From Bacillota bacterium (GTDB taxonomy: Bacteria; Bacillota; UBA4882; UBA8346), in contig JAEXDA010000004.1 in NCBI GenBank assembly GCA_023401925.1, positions 1 to 64,000 on the forward strand: 64,000 bases of DNA, in the 5' to 3' direction. Both the position numbers and the translations under genes were made by a program. The notes beneath the pieces were generated by a model. The model saw only the letters and a list, made by a program, of their open reading frames with translations, did not search any database and was not told the origin of the DNA. How positions within the stretch are numbered: the first letter of the stretch is position 1; every line of letters begins with the position of its first letter. Positions 1 to 7,668 of this stretch are shown here, in pieces.

Positions 1-99
1 GCCATGGGTACCCTGTCCTTGTTGCCGATTTTAGTGATATTCTTGATTTTCCAACGGTATTTGGTAGAAGGAATCAGTACTTCAGGGTTAAAAGGATAA
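1..99 (+). CDS. Carbohydrate ABC transporter permease, C-terminal fragment (cut by window edge)
   Basis: Frame 1 is open from the first base to a TAA at 97-99 and gives 32 residues: a hydrophobic helix followed by a tail ending EGISTSGLKG. That ending is the usual C-terminus of MalG-type (CUT1) sugar permeases; the complete permease at 13007-13837 ends in the similar KGIAMTGIKG. A strong terminator follows at 166-197, so this is probably the last gene of a sugar transport operon lying to the left. The substrate cannot be judged. The identification rests on the tail only. Confidence 0.72.
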   Translation, partial: AMGTLSLLPILVIFLIFQRYLVEGISTSGLKG

Positions 100-165
100 T
101 TCGCGCGCGAGGCGGTTGATAATGAAATGAAGGCGGGGAAGAGAAATTCACCACCGCTGTTTTAC

Positions 166-197
166 CCCCTGCTTTCTGTTAAGAAGCAGGGGCTTTT
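166..197 (+). terminator. Rho-independent terminator after the sugar permease
   Basis: A perfect 9-bp stem, CCCCTGCTT (166-174) with AAGCAGGGG (184-192), has a 9-base loop and is followed by CTTTT. It closes the operon whose last gene ends at 99. Confidence 0.8.
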
Positions 198-259
198 ATA
201 TATTGCAGATTTTAAATGGCCCTAGTAGCAAATGGAGCCTGGAAATATCAAAGGACTAA

Positions 260-826
260 TTAATCTATCAGCAGCAAATTTTTAAACCGTTTTTTACTCT
301 CCGCCAATATATCAAAACCACCATTCGACATAGCCCAAACGACACATATACCGTTTAATAAATAACAAAATGTGTCGCCTAATTCTTCTGATGGTGCTGT
401 GTTCTTAATCTGCCCCGCTTTTTGAGCGTGTAATATAAGAGTTTTAATGGTATCGCCCAAAGGTGATTTCTTAAGGGAGGACAGAATACCGTCATTTTTA
501 AGATTAATCCTATAGAGCTCTTTTGTCATCTCAGCGCCGGCTTGTACTATATGCATAGTATAAACTTCCATTATTTTAAGGACTTGATTCGCATAATCCG
601 CCATCGAAAGAATCGATAATAATTCCTCATTGGGAATTAGGTTATTGGCTGAGAAGAAGTCAAATATCAATTCATCCTTAGATTTATAGTAATAATAGAA
701 AGCTGTTTTTGTCACGTTAATTTCATCACAGATTTGATTGATGGTAACATTGCTAAAGCCATGTTTTTTAAATAATCCTATTGCCGAGGATAAAATCGCT
801 CCTTTTGTAGTCGATTGGTTATTCAT
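260..826 (-). CDS. TetR/AcrR family transcriptional regulator
   Basis: 188 residues, the usual TetR length. The N-terminal helix-turn-helix is plain: residues 7-50 include AILSSAIGLFKKHGFSNVT, then INQICDEINVTKTAFYYYYKSK, the TetR_N recognition pattern ending in the F/YYY-K signature. The rest is an all-helical ligand and dimer domain with no recognisable ligand class. The gene is divergent from the NmrA-type oxidoreductase at 992, with face-to-face promoters in the 165-bp gap. The likely role is repression of itself and that neighbour, perhaps in response to a redox-active or toxic small molecule; this is inference from the layout. Confidence 0.85.
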   Translation of the reverse strand: MNNQSTTKGAILSSAIGLFKKHGFSNVTINQICDEINVTKTAFYYYYKSKDELIFDFFSANNLIPNEELLSILSMADYANQVLKIMEVYTMHIVQAGAEMTKELYRINLKNDGILSSLKKSPLGDTIKTLILHAQKAGQIKNTAPSEELGDTFCYLLNGICVVWAMSNGGFDILAESKKRFKNLLLID

Positions 827-852
827 AGTTTATCAATCACTCCTAAGCCATT

Positions 853-881
853 ATTATAATTTATCTTATTTTAAAAAACAA
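853..881 (-). promoter_or_regulatory. Sigma-A-type promoter of the tetR-family gene
   Basis: On the minus strand, TTGTTT (876-881) and TATAAT (853-858) are separated by exactly 17 bases. The -35 element lies in one arm of an inverted repeat shared with the opposing promoter. Confidence 0.55.
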
Positions 882-886
882 TATTA

Positions 887-898
887 TTACTAAGGTAA
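887..898. promoter_or_regulatory. Candidate TetR operator between divergent promoters
   Basis: TTACTAAGGTAA is a short dyad (TTAC/GTAA arms) placed between the two outward-facing -35 elements. It sits inside a larger inverted repeat whose arms are AAAAACAATA (874-883) and TATTGTTTTT (917-926). A dimer bound here would cover both -35 boxes. No binding data; position is the main argument. Confidence 0.4.
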
Positions 899-918
899 AT
901 ATAATTATTATCATGGTA

Positions 919-947
919 TTGTTTTTATAAAACTCAAGTGATATTAT
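919..947 (+). promoter_or_regulatory. Sigma-A-type promoter of the NmrA-family gene
   Basis: TTGTTT (919-924), a 17-base spacer and TATTAT (942-947). It is the mirror of the tetR promoter and leads into the gene at 992. Confidence 0.5.
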
Positions 948-991
948 AGCATTGTCAACCAATAATATTTCTATCAATGGAGGAAATGGAT

Positions 992-1921
992 ATGGAAAAA
1001 ACAATCGTAAAGAATGGTTCGAATCCTTTGATTCTTGTTGTTGGCGGTACCGGAACACAAGGGGGGAATGTAGCAAAGGAGCTATTATCCAATGGGCACA
1101 GGGTTCGAATTCTCACGCGTAACCCTGATTCAAATGCAGCGATGCTAATGAAAAAAGCCGGCGCAGAGGTCATGCGCGGCGACTTGAGTGAGCCACATTC
1201 ACTGGAACCGGTGGTGGACGGTATTGATGCGGTGTTTTCAGTACCGTTTGCCGACCCTGCCGACCCAACTGTGGAAAAGCGCAATGCTGCTGCTTTGATA
1301 GAAGCAGTTTCTAAAGCAGGTGTACGTCAGGTTGTACATACATCGGTGGTCGGCGCCGACAAAATTCCCCGATGGAACAAGCACGAATCGATTGTAAAGT
1401 ACTGGGATGAAAAATGGGAAATTGAAGAGTATATTCGAAATGGCGGTTTTGAGTCATGGACCATTCTGCGTCCCTGTTGGTTCATGGAAAATCTGATAGA
1501 ACCACTGGCTTTATTCATGAATCCTGAACTTAAAAATGGCACTATTTTCAGCGCATTAAAACCCGATACACATATCAATATGAATTGCGGAGAAGACATG
1601 GCTGCTTTTGCACGGGTAGCTTTTGAAGATCCCGAGCGTTTCAATAAAAAAGATATTACGATTGCAAGTGCCTTACATACAATGGGTGAGATTGCCGAAA
1701 TCTTAAGCAGAGTGACAGGCAAGAAAGTAGAGTCTATTTTTCTTAGCAATGCCGAAGCAGTAAAACGCGGTCTACACCCGGGAGTTGTGAATTCACATGA
1801 TTGGATGAATGACGGGGGGATGTGTCAGACAGATATTGAAGCTTTAAAAAAATACGGTATCCCTTTAACGTCATTCGAGGAGTGGGCGTGCCGACATAAG
1901 GATAGAATTATAATGAATTAA
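992..1921 (+). CDS. NmrA-like NAD(P)-binding oxidoreductase or sensor
   Basis: 309 residues from the ATG at 992, chosen because GGAGG at 979-983 is spaced correctly for it; an upstream in-frame ATG at 977 overlaps that site. The N-terminus has the Rossmann pattern VVGGTGTQGGNVAKELL followed by RVRILTRNP, the dinucleotide-binding layout of the NmrA/atypical short-chain dehydrogenase family. Further on, VVHTSVVGADK and the Trp-rich WTILRPCWFMEN segment are typical of the family. Such proteins are NAD(P)H-dependent quinone or isoflavone reductases, or redox sensors. The divergent TetR gene suggests induction by a substrate-like compound. The exact substrate is unknown. Confidence 0.8.
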   Translation: MEKTIVKNGSNPLILVVGGTGTQGGNVAKELLSNGHRVRILTRNPDSNAAMLMKKAGAEVMRGDLSEPHSLEPVVDGIDAVFSVPFADPADPTVEKRNAAALIEAVSKAGVRQVVHTSVVGADKIPRWNKHESIVKYWDEKWEIEEYIRNGGFESWTILRPCWFMENLIEPLALFMNPELKNGTIFSALKPDTHINMNCGEDMAAFARVAFEDPERFNKKDITIASALHTMGEIAEILSRVTGKKVESIFLSNAEAVKRGLHPGVVNSHDWMNDGGMCQTDIEALKKYGIPLTSFEEWACRHKDRIIMN

Positions 1922-2032
1922 GTAATGCTTGAATCTTTGGAGTTGCCAAATTTTAATATATTTCAGCGAACTTTTTTATCGTTTACGTAACAAGTACTTG
2001 CCCTCTGTCTGAGCAATAAGATAAAGGGAAAT

Positions 2033-2130
2033 CCCGGGGTGCCGGGAAAATTATGTGGTTCGAACTGTTGGAGCATGGGATAACCGGATAGACGGCGGGA
2101 TTCAATCGCGAATGAATATATTCGTGCGGG
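2033..2130 (+). repeat. Dispersed intergenic repeat, copy 1
   Basis: The segment beginning CCGGGGTGCCGGGAAAATTA aligns without large gaps to copy 2 at 3304 onward. Shared blocks include CGGGAAAAT, TCGAACTGT and a CATG.GATA end. The arms CGCGAAT and ATTCGTG near 2108-2126 form a hairpin where copy 2 has its own hairpin. It is not coding in any convincing frame. Confidence 0.6.
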
Positions 2131-2149
2131 CGCCGCCTCGCCCCTTTTG

Positions 2150-2196
2150 TCCTGGAGGGAGACGCGTTCCGTTCTTGAACGCGAGGAGGCCCAGGA
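2150..2196. other. Structured GC-rich intergenic segment
   Basis: Nested inverted repeats: an outer pair TCCTGG (2150-2155) with CCAGGA (2191-2196) and an inner perfect pair CGCGTTC (2163-2169) with GAACGCG (2177-2183). The local GC content is well above the surroundings. It may be a structured RNA or a mobile-element remnant. There is no T-run directly after it, so it is not a standard terminator. Confidence 0.4.
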
Positions 2197-2395
2197 ACAG
2201 TCTCCCATCGGCCTTAAATTAGTCCGAAAAAGGTTTTTTCCATGCCTTTATCATCCATCAACATCTACACCCTCAAACAAATCCACACCAAGCGCCAAAA
2301 TATAATTTATCAAATTTTTAAAACTGATTTATAAAAATTTTAAGGCTATCAGTTAAGATAATCCCAGAACGAAATATTCTTTTGGGGGAATGGAT

Positions 2396-3277
2396 ATGGA
2401 AAATTCAAATTTAGGAAACGATCATCATAAAATCAGTCCGACCGCTAAGATTGCGGCTTACTTTCGATCTTTATCGGATATCCCTTACTCGGTGGAAATT
2501 GCCGAATTGCTTGAAGCCGAAAAAACAGCGAAGCAGATTTTGGGAGACAAAATGAAAGGGATGGCCAGTTTTTTTCCTTTGTTTATCGAAGCCAGATACA
2601 AGGTCATCAATCATGTTTTGAAGAAAAGCGGAATTGACAATATATTGGAACTGGCCTGTGGAATATCACCCCGTGGCTTGGAACTGGCTGCCAATAACAT
2701 AACTTATGTGGGAACGGATTTACCAGAAAACCATACCGAGAGTTATCCGATTATTATGGGGATCGCTTCCAGAATGGGTATTTCAACCGAGAAGCTCCAT
2801 TTACAGCCTGCTAACGCTTTGGATAAAGAACAGTTAGCAAAAGCAGTTGCACATTTTAAAGGGAAAAGATTTGGAATTTGTAATGAAGGTCTTTTAATGT
2901 ACTTAAAAAGGGAAGAACAAAAAACCCTGGCTCAAAATGTCCGGAATTTGCTGGTCAATCAAGGTGGTATCTGGGTCACAACCGATATTGCGTATGGTGA
3001 TAGAAAACAATTCTTTAAAGTAGCAAGTCCTGAACTCGAATCAGCATTTGGCGATATTTCAAAGCTGGTTGAAAGAAACATTGCCGGTAATGACTTTGAG
3101 GATGAATCGGATGCAACGGGATTTTATGAAAGCTTAGGCTTTAAAGTTGAAAAAATCCCGTTATATGATGGAAGTTATCAACTTTCCACCCTATCCAATA
3201 TTCCGGGGGAAATGAAGGATGCCATCCTAGCCTTATGTTCGAAAGCCAAAGGATGGGTTTTAACTCCGACTGATTGA
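2396..3277 (+). CDS. Class I SAM-dependent methyltransferase, leucine carboxyl methyltransferase-like
   Basis: 293 residues from ATG 2396, six bases after GGGGGA; an in-frame ATG at 2390 abuts that site. Around residue 85 lies ILELACGISPRGLELA, the glycine-rich SAM-binding motif I, followed by YVGTDLPE at the end of strand beta 2 with the acidic ribose-binding residue. FGICNEGLLMYL resembles motif post-II of the LCM/PPM1-like methyltransferases that include polyketide and O-methyltransferases. No partner genes are adjacent, and the gene is flanked by repeat copies 1 and 2, so the substrate is unknown. Confidence 0.75.
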   Translation: MENSNLGNDHHKISPTAKIAAYFRSLSDIPYSVEIAELLEAEKTAKQILGDKMKGMASFFPLFIEARYKVINHVLKKSGIDNILELACGISPRGLELAANNITYVGTDLPENHTESYPIIMGIASRMGISTEKLHLQPANALDKEQLAKAVAHFKGKRFGICNEGLLMYLKREEQKTLAQNVRNLLVNQGGIWVTTDIAYGDRKQFFKVASPELESAFGDISKLVERNIAGNDFEDESDATGFYESLGFKVEKIPLYDGSYQLSTLSNIPGEMKDAILALCSKAKGWVLTPTD

Positions 3278-3296
3278 TAGTAGATATTTTTCTTAC

Positions 3297-3391
3297 CCGT
3301 AAACTCCGGGATGTCGGGAAAATCATGCGTATCGAACTGTCGGATCATGAGATAGACCCGATACGGAGAACCGTATCACAAGTTACGGTGA
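3297..3391 (+). repeat. Dispersed intergenic repeat, copy 2
   Basis: It aligns to copy 1 over about 60 bases and then carries a perfect hairpin, GATACGG-AGAA-CCGTATC (3360-3377). Copy 3 keeps this hairpin with a compensating base-pair change. Confidence 0.6.
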
Positions 3392-3416
3392 ATTTTTAAT
3401 AAAATAAACTATAAAA

Positions 3417-3456
3417 GGGGCCGCCCCAAAAGTAATTTGGGAGACGGCCCTTTTTT
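3417..3456 (+). terminator. Rho-independent terminator after the methyltransferase
   Basis: GGGCCG (3418-3423) pairs with CGGCCC (3445-3450), with a further inner pair CCCAAA/TTTGGG, and the stem is followed by six T residues. Confidence 0.8.
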
Positions 3457-3512
3457 GTATGGAAATGAAAGTGAAATGATTTTAGTTTTAAGAACAGTAT
3501 AGGGCGGTAATA

Positions 3513-3530
3513 TTGTTAAAAATTTAACAA
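3513..3530. promoter_or_regulatory. Perfect inverted repeat, candidate operator of the malate module
   Basis: TTGTTAAAAATTTAACAA has 8-bp perfect arms (3513-3520 and 3523-3530) around a 2-base centre, about 130 bases before the malic enzyme start. A pair of CAAAATAT direct repeats follows near 3547 and 3568. The CitB/DcuR-class regulator encoded at 7661 is the obvious candidate binder; this is inference. Confidence 0.4.
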
Positions 3531-3659
3531 AATATTCTTTATGACCAAAATATGTTTTATAAATTCAAAATATTTTTGTAACTAAAGTTTAATGTTATTA
3601 TCATTCTATAGCCAATCGCTCCCCAAATTCATATAAAAACAGAAAAGAAGGTTTAAAAA

Positions 3660-4832
3660 ATGAATTATTTTGAAGAAAGCTTGAAATTACATGAAAAGTA
3701 CACTGGAAAAATAGAAGTTAAGTCCAAGGTGAAAATTGCCACCCGGGAGGATTTAAGTTTAGCCTATACGCCTGGAGTTGCCGAACCCTGCAGAAAAATT
3801 TATGAGAATGCAGAGAATGTTTATCGATATACCTCAAAGGGCAATTTAGTGGCAATCGTTACGGATGGAACAGCAGTATTGGGCTTAGGAGATATAGGTC
3901 CTAAGGCTGGATTACCCGTAATGGAAGGCAAGGCGATTCTATTTAAGGAATTTGCCGGTATTGATGCCTTTCCAATCTGCCTGGATACCAAGAATGTTGA
4001 TGAAATCGTGAAAACTGTAAAACTAATCGCACCAGGCTTTGGTGGAATCAACCTGGAGGATATTGGAGCGCCAAGATGTTTTGAAGTTGAAGAAAGACTG
4101 AAAAAAGAACTTGATATACCGGTATTCCACGATGACCAGCATGGAACGGCCATCGTTGTTCTGGCAGCACTAATCAATGGTTTAAAGGTAGTTCATAAGC
4201 AGATAGAAGATATCAAGGTCGTTATCAATGGAGCGGGAGCTGCCGGAACTGCAATAGCCAAATTACTACTTTCTTCAGGAGTAAAGAAGCTCATTGCCTG
4301 TGATAAGGTGGGTATTCTCTACAGGGGAATCGATAATGTTGATGGGGCGAAGCAGGAACTTGCCAAAGTAACCAATCCGGATAAGCTGAAGGGTACTTTA
4401 GCCGATGCGTTAGTGGGAGCAGACGTATTTATAGGTGTATCCGCACCAGGAATTGTAAACCAAGACATGGTACGGTCGATGAATAAGGATTCGATCCTCT
4501 TTGCAATGGCAAATCCAACGCCAGAAATAATGCCGGATGAAGCAAAAGTGGCCGGAGCAAGAGTAATAGGCACAGGACGTTCGGATTTTCCAAACCAAGT
4601 TAATAATGTACTGGCTTTCCCGGGAATATTCAGAGGGGCGCTGGATGTTAGAGCAAAAGAAATCAATGAAGCAATGAAAATAGCGGCAGCCTATGCTATA
4701 GCTTCGATAATTAAGGATCATGACTTAAATGAGAACAATATAATTCCCCAGGTACTAGACAGGACGGTTGCAGCCAATGTTGCCGAAGCGGTAAAAAAGG
4801 CATCAAGATTAAGCGGAGTAGCCGGAAAATAA
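3660..4832 (+). CDS. NAD(P)-dependent malic enzyme (oxaloacetate-decarboxylating)
   Basis: 390 residues, the short bacterial form without the phosphotransacetylase domain. It converts malate to pyruvate and CO2 with reduction of NAD(P). YTPGVAEPC near residue 37 and VTDGTAVLGLGDIGPKAG near 65-82 form the malate-binding domain. INLEDIGAPRCFEVE and PVFHDDQHGTA carry the metal-binding acidic residues. VINGAGAAGTAIAKLL near 185 is the Rossmann nucleotide-binding loop. GTGRSDFPNQVNNVLAFPGIFRGAL is the conserved C-terminal block. The start has AAGAAGG in front. The KdgT-family carrier follows 60 bases later, then the two-component pair. Confidence 0.93.
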   Translation: MNYFEESLKLHEKYTGKIEVKSKVKIATREDLSLAYTPGVAEPCRKIYENAENVYRYTSKGNLVAIVTDGTAVLGLGDIGPKAGLPVMEGKAILFKEFAGIDAFPICLDTKNVDEIVKTVKLIAPGFGGINLEDIGAPRCFEVEERLKKELDIPVFHDDQHGTAIVVLAALINGLKVVHKQIEDIKVVINGAGAAGTAIAKLLLSSGVKKLIACDKVGILYRGIDNVDGAKQELAKVTNPDKLKGTLADALVGADVFIGVSAPGIVNQDMVRSMNKDSILFAMANPTPEIMPDEAKVAGARVIGTGRSDFPNQVNNVLAFPGIFRGALDVRAKEINEAMKIAAAYAIASIIKDHDLNENNIIPQVLDRTVAANVAEAVKKASRLSGVAGK

Positions 4833-4892
4833 AATCATTTTAAATAGGGGATACCCTAAAGATTAAAAAGCAAATCAATGGGAGGGTTAAAA

Positions 4893-5867
4893 ATGCAAAT
4901 TCCAATAAAGAAAACGATTGATAAGATTCCAGGCGGTATGATGGTTGTTCCCCTTTTTTTAGGAGTATTGGTGAATACGTTTTTCCCCCAATTCCTAAAA
5001 ATCGGTGGTTTTACAACAGCATTATTCAGTTCAACGGCATCATCCACAATCTTGGCTCTTTTTATGTTTTTAATTGGCTCACAAATTCATTTCAAATTAG
5101 CGCCGAAGTCATTAAAAAAAGGCGCCTTGTTGATTTCAGGAAAATTTATAGTAGGTGCCGGTATTGGTATCATGGTGGGAAAAGTCTTTGGCCCTGCCGG
5201 AGTAATCGGTTTGTCACCATTAGCGGTTGTTGCAGCATTAACAAATTGTAATGGTGGATTGTATGCATCCCTTGCTTCACAGTATGGGGATGAAACGGAT
5301 GTAGGTGCTTATGCTTTATTATCTTTAAAAGATGGCCCATTTTTCACATTGGTGGCATTAGGAGCATCAGGACTTGCGCAAATTCCTTTAATGTCGCTTG
5401 CTGCAGTATTGGTTCCCATCGTAATTGGAATGATTTTGGGAAATATTGATCCCGATATGCGAAAATTCCTTGGTAGCAGTAAATTGTTATTGATTCCTTT
5501 TTTCTCCTTCCCGTTAGGGGCAGGTATGAATCTTACAACCATAGTAAAGGCGGGCGGTTCTGGAATCGTATTGGGAATCATAGCAGCCTTTACTGGAATA
5601 GGAGCCTATATATTGCTAAAATTATTTAAAGAAGAGCCCATAATTGGTTTGGCAACAGGGTCAACTGCCGGGAATGCCGTAGCGACTCCGGCTGCTGTTG
5701 CAGCAATCGATCCAACAGTAGTTGCCGTAGCAACAATAGCTACAGCACAAGTTGCAGCAGCATGTGTAGTATCCGCCATCATCTGCCCGTTTGTTGTTTC
5801 TTATGGATTTAAACTGTTTGGCAATTATAAAAAAATAAAGATGAGTGAAGAAGCTGCCGCAGTTTAA
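4893..5867 (+). CDS. 2-keto-3-deoxygluconate permease (KdgT) family carrier; context suggests a malate-type substrate
   Basis: 324 residues with about ten hydrophobic segments, the KdgT family size. Recognisable blocks are KIPGGMMVVPLFLGVLVNT at the start, ALTNCNGGLYASLASQYGD near 115, FFSFPLGAGMNLTTI and GLATGSTAGNAVATPAAVAA. ATG 4893 is preferred over 4878 because GGGAGG lies just before it. Family members import 2-keto-3-deoxygluconate by proton symport. No KDG kinase, aldolase or uronate gene is nearby. The neighbours are malic enzyme and a CitA/DcuS-type sensor pair, so a hydroxy- or dicarboxylate such as malate is a reasonable alternative substrate. The family call is firm; the substrate is inferred. 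Confidence 0.87.
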   Translation: MQIPIKKTIDKIPGGMMVVPLFLGVLVNTFFPQFLKIGGFTTALFSSTASSTILALFMFLIGSQIHFKLAPKSLKKGALLISGKFIVGAGIGIMVGKVFGPAGVIGLSPLAVVAALTNCNGGLYASLASQYGDETDVGAYALLSLKDGPFFTLVALGASGLAQIPLMSLAAVLVPIVIGMILGNIDPDMRKFLGSSKLLLIPFFSFPLGAGMNLTTIVKAGGSGIVLGIIAAFTGIGAYILLKLFKEEPIIGLATGSTAGNAVATPAAVAAIDPTVVAVATIATAQVAAACVVSAIICPFVVSYGFKLFGNYKKIKMSEEAAAV

Positions 5868-6054
5868 AAAAGATGATTATTACATGGACAGGCAGTATAA
5901 TTAAAATAGTCGTTCGTTGGTAAATAAACACCGAAAAAATGGAAGACAATCATACTGGAAGGATATTTCATCGGATCGAAGGATTCATCCCTTTTTATTC
6001 CTTCTAGCATGGCCTTCTATGATTTGTGGTTTTTAAGCGTTTAATGTTGAGGTG

Positions 6055-7668
6055 ATGGATATAAAAAAAGTGATGAAGCTGCAAACAAAGCTTACTCTAT
6101 TGATTATCACCATAGTGTTTGTTGCGATATCGATAATTATTTTTTTTGTCGCCTCGTGGATGACTGGAAATATTGAAAGCAAGGCTAGAACGAATATTAT
6201 GAATGTGGCCGAGATGGTAGCCCATTCGAGAGAGATAGTGGCTGCGCTGGAACTCAAGGATCCCAGTCGAAAGATTGGACCTTATGTTGGTACGCAGCTT
6301 AAGAATTTGGAACAGATTGAGTATATCACGGTAGCGGACATGGATGAAATTCGATATTCGCATCCAAATCCCGAGATGATAGGGAAAAGGTTCGCGGGAG
6401 GCGATGAGTATCGGGTATTGCAAAAGGGAGAAACATATATCTCTGAGGCTAAGGGAACGTTGGGAAAATCCTTGCGGGCTTTTACCCCAATCTATGATGG
6501 AGAAAATAAGAAGGAGATAGGTTTTGTTTCTGTAGGTACACTGACCCACAGCATCGAAGCAGCTAAACATACGGCTGTTTTATTTATAATTTTGGTTGGT
6601 CTGGGTGGTCTGACGGCAGGGATCATCGGGGCATTTTTATTAGCCAATAATATCAAAGAAACTCTGCTGGGACTTGAGCCTGAGGAAATAACGAAGCTTT
6701 ATAATGAAAAGATCGGAATGCTGGATGCAATTCATGAAGGGTTAATTGCTGTTGATTATAGAGGAAGGATTACTCTGATCAATGATTCGGCCATAAATAT
6801 CTTACACTTTGAAAATCGGGTTAATAAGGAGTATAGCATAGGGAAGGATATCGAAGAGGTTATTCCAAATACTCGTTTGATTAATGTATTGGAAACAGGA
6901 GAATCTGAAATTGAAAAAGAGCAAAGGATCAATAATACCATCATCATGACCAATAGAATTCCTATAAAGAATAGGGGGAAGGTTGTAGGAGCTATTGCCA
7001 GCTTCAGAGATAAAACAGAGGTGACCCGATTGGCTGAAGAGCTCACGGATGTTAGAAAACTGGCTTGGTCCTTGAGAGCCCAAAACCATGAATTTATGAA
7101 TAAACTTCATACCATTGCAGGGCTTATCCATTTGGAGGAGTATCAGACGGCGCTGCAGTTTATATCGGATGTAGCAAAAGTAAGGGGCAATATAAGCGTT
7201 ATTTTAACAGAGAATATCAAGGATTATTCCTTATCGGCACTACTCCTGGCAAAGTATAATAAAGCCGAGGAGTGCAGAGTTAAGTTAAAGATAGATGAAA
7301 CTTCAAGACTTACAAAATTACCGGAATTTATGACCTCTGAAGAAATTGTATCCGTGATCGGAAATCTGATTGAAAATTCCCTGGACGAAGTTAAAAATGA
7401 CGGGACCGGATTCATATATCTGAAAATAATTGAAGATGGACACCTTTTACATATAGAAATCAAAGACAACGGCGGCGGAATTCCATTAGAATATAGAGAG
7501 AAAATATATGAGCAAGGATTTTCAACCAAAGAAGGACAGCGTGGCCAAGGTATGTATATTGTAAAGAAAATAATCGATGAGTTGAGCGGTATAATCAAAT
7601 TCGATGGGGATGAAGGTGTCCTTTGGAATATAACCATCCCGATGACAAGGAGCGCGAATTTTGATTGA
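6055..7668 (+). CDS. Sensor histidine kinase of the CitA/DcuS/MalK class
   Basis: About 537 residues. The start is uncertain: GTG 6052 and ATG 6055 both sit against GAGGTG, and ATG 6073 is further in. A transmembrane helix near residues 13-37 and another near 172-198 flank an extracytoplasmic Cache-type sensor domain of about 135 residues. A PAS domain follows (MLDAIHEGLIAVDYRGRITLIN). The kinase core is LRAQNHEFMNKLHTIAGLI with the phospho-acceptor His near 345, the SpoOB-type dimerisation motif of carboxylate sensors, then HATPase boxes VIGNLIENSLDEV, IKDNGGGIP and GQGMYIVKKI. It overlaps the regulator gene, so it is translationally coupled. A role sensing malate or another di/tricarboxylate is inferred. 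Confidence 0.9.
   Translation: MDIKKVMKLQTKLTLLIITIVFVAISIIIFFVASWMTGNIESKARTNIMNVAEMVAHSREIVAALELKDPSRKIGPYVGTQLKNLEQIEYITVADMDEIRYSHPNPEMIGKRFAGGDEYRVLQKGETYISEAKGTLGKSLRAFTPIYDGENKKEIGFVSVGTLTHSIEAAKHTAVLFIILVGLGGLTAGIIGAFLLANNIKETLLGLEPEEITKLYNEKIGMLDAIHEGLIAVDYRGRITLINDSAINILHFENRVNKEYSIGKDIEEVIPNTRLINVLETGESEIEKEQRINNTIIMTNRIPIKNRGKVVGAIASFRDKTEVTRLAEELTDVRKLAWSLRAQNHEFMNKLHTIAGLIHLEEYQTALQFISDVAKVRGNISVILTENIKDYSLSALLLAKYNKAEECRVKLKIDETSRLTKLPEFMTSEEIVSVIGNLIENSLDEVKNDGTGFIYLKIIEDGHLLHIEIKDNGGGIPLEYREKIYEQGFSTKEGQRGQGMYIVKKIIDELSGIIKFDGDEGVLWNITIPMTRSANFD

Larger units (their letters stand above)
1922..2395. other. Intergenic region with structured GC-rich element
   Basis: No coding gene is supported. 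The stretch holds copy 1 of a dispersed repeat (2033-2130) and a GC-rich foldable segment (2150-2196), then an AT-rich leader with the ribosome site GGGGGA (2384-2389) for the next gene. Confidence 0.6.
3278..3659. other. Intergenic region upstream of the malic enzyme
   Basis: No gene. It contains repeat copy 2, a terminator (3417-3456) and an AT-rich regulatory stretch with a perfect inverted repeat at 3513-3530. Confidence 0.6.

Noticed and set aside
955..1284. Minus-strand frame opposite the nmrA-type gene, and similar frames opposite other genes
   Set aside because: Shadows of real genes: low-complexity composition, no ribosome sites, fully covered by well-supported coding sequences on the other strand.
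1963..2208. 81-codon open frame on the minus strand
   Set aside because: It spans the repeat copy and the GC-rich stems, has no ribosome site and no protein-family features; the open frame follows from base composition.
3357..3395. Resemblance of repeat copy 2 to domain V of a group II intron
   Set aside because: The GAGAACCGTATC..TACGGT pattern is only superficially similar: the conserved AGC/GNRA features are absent and no reverse transcriptase is nearby.
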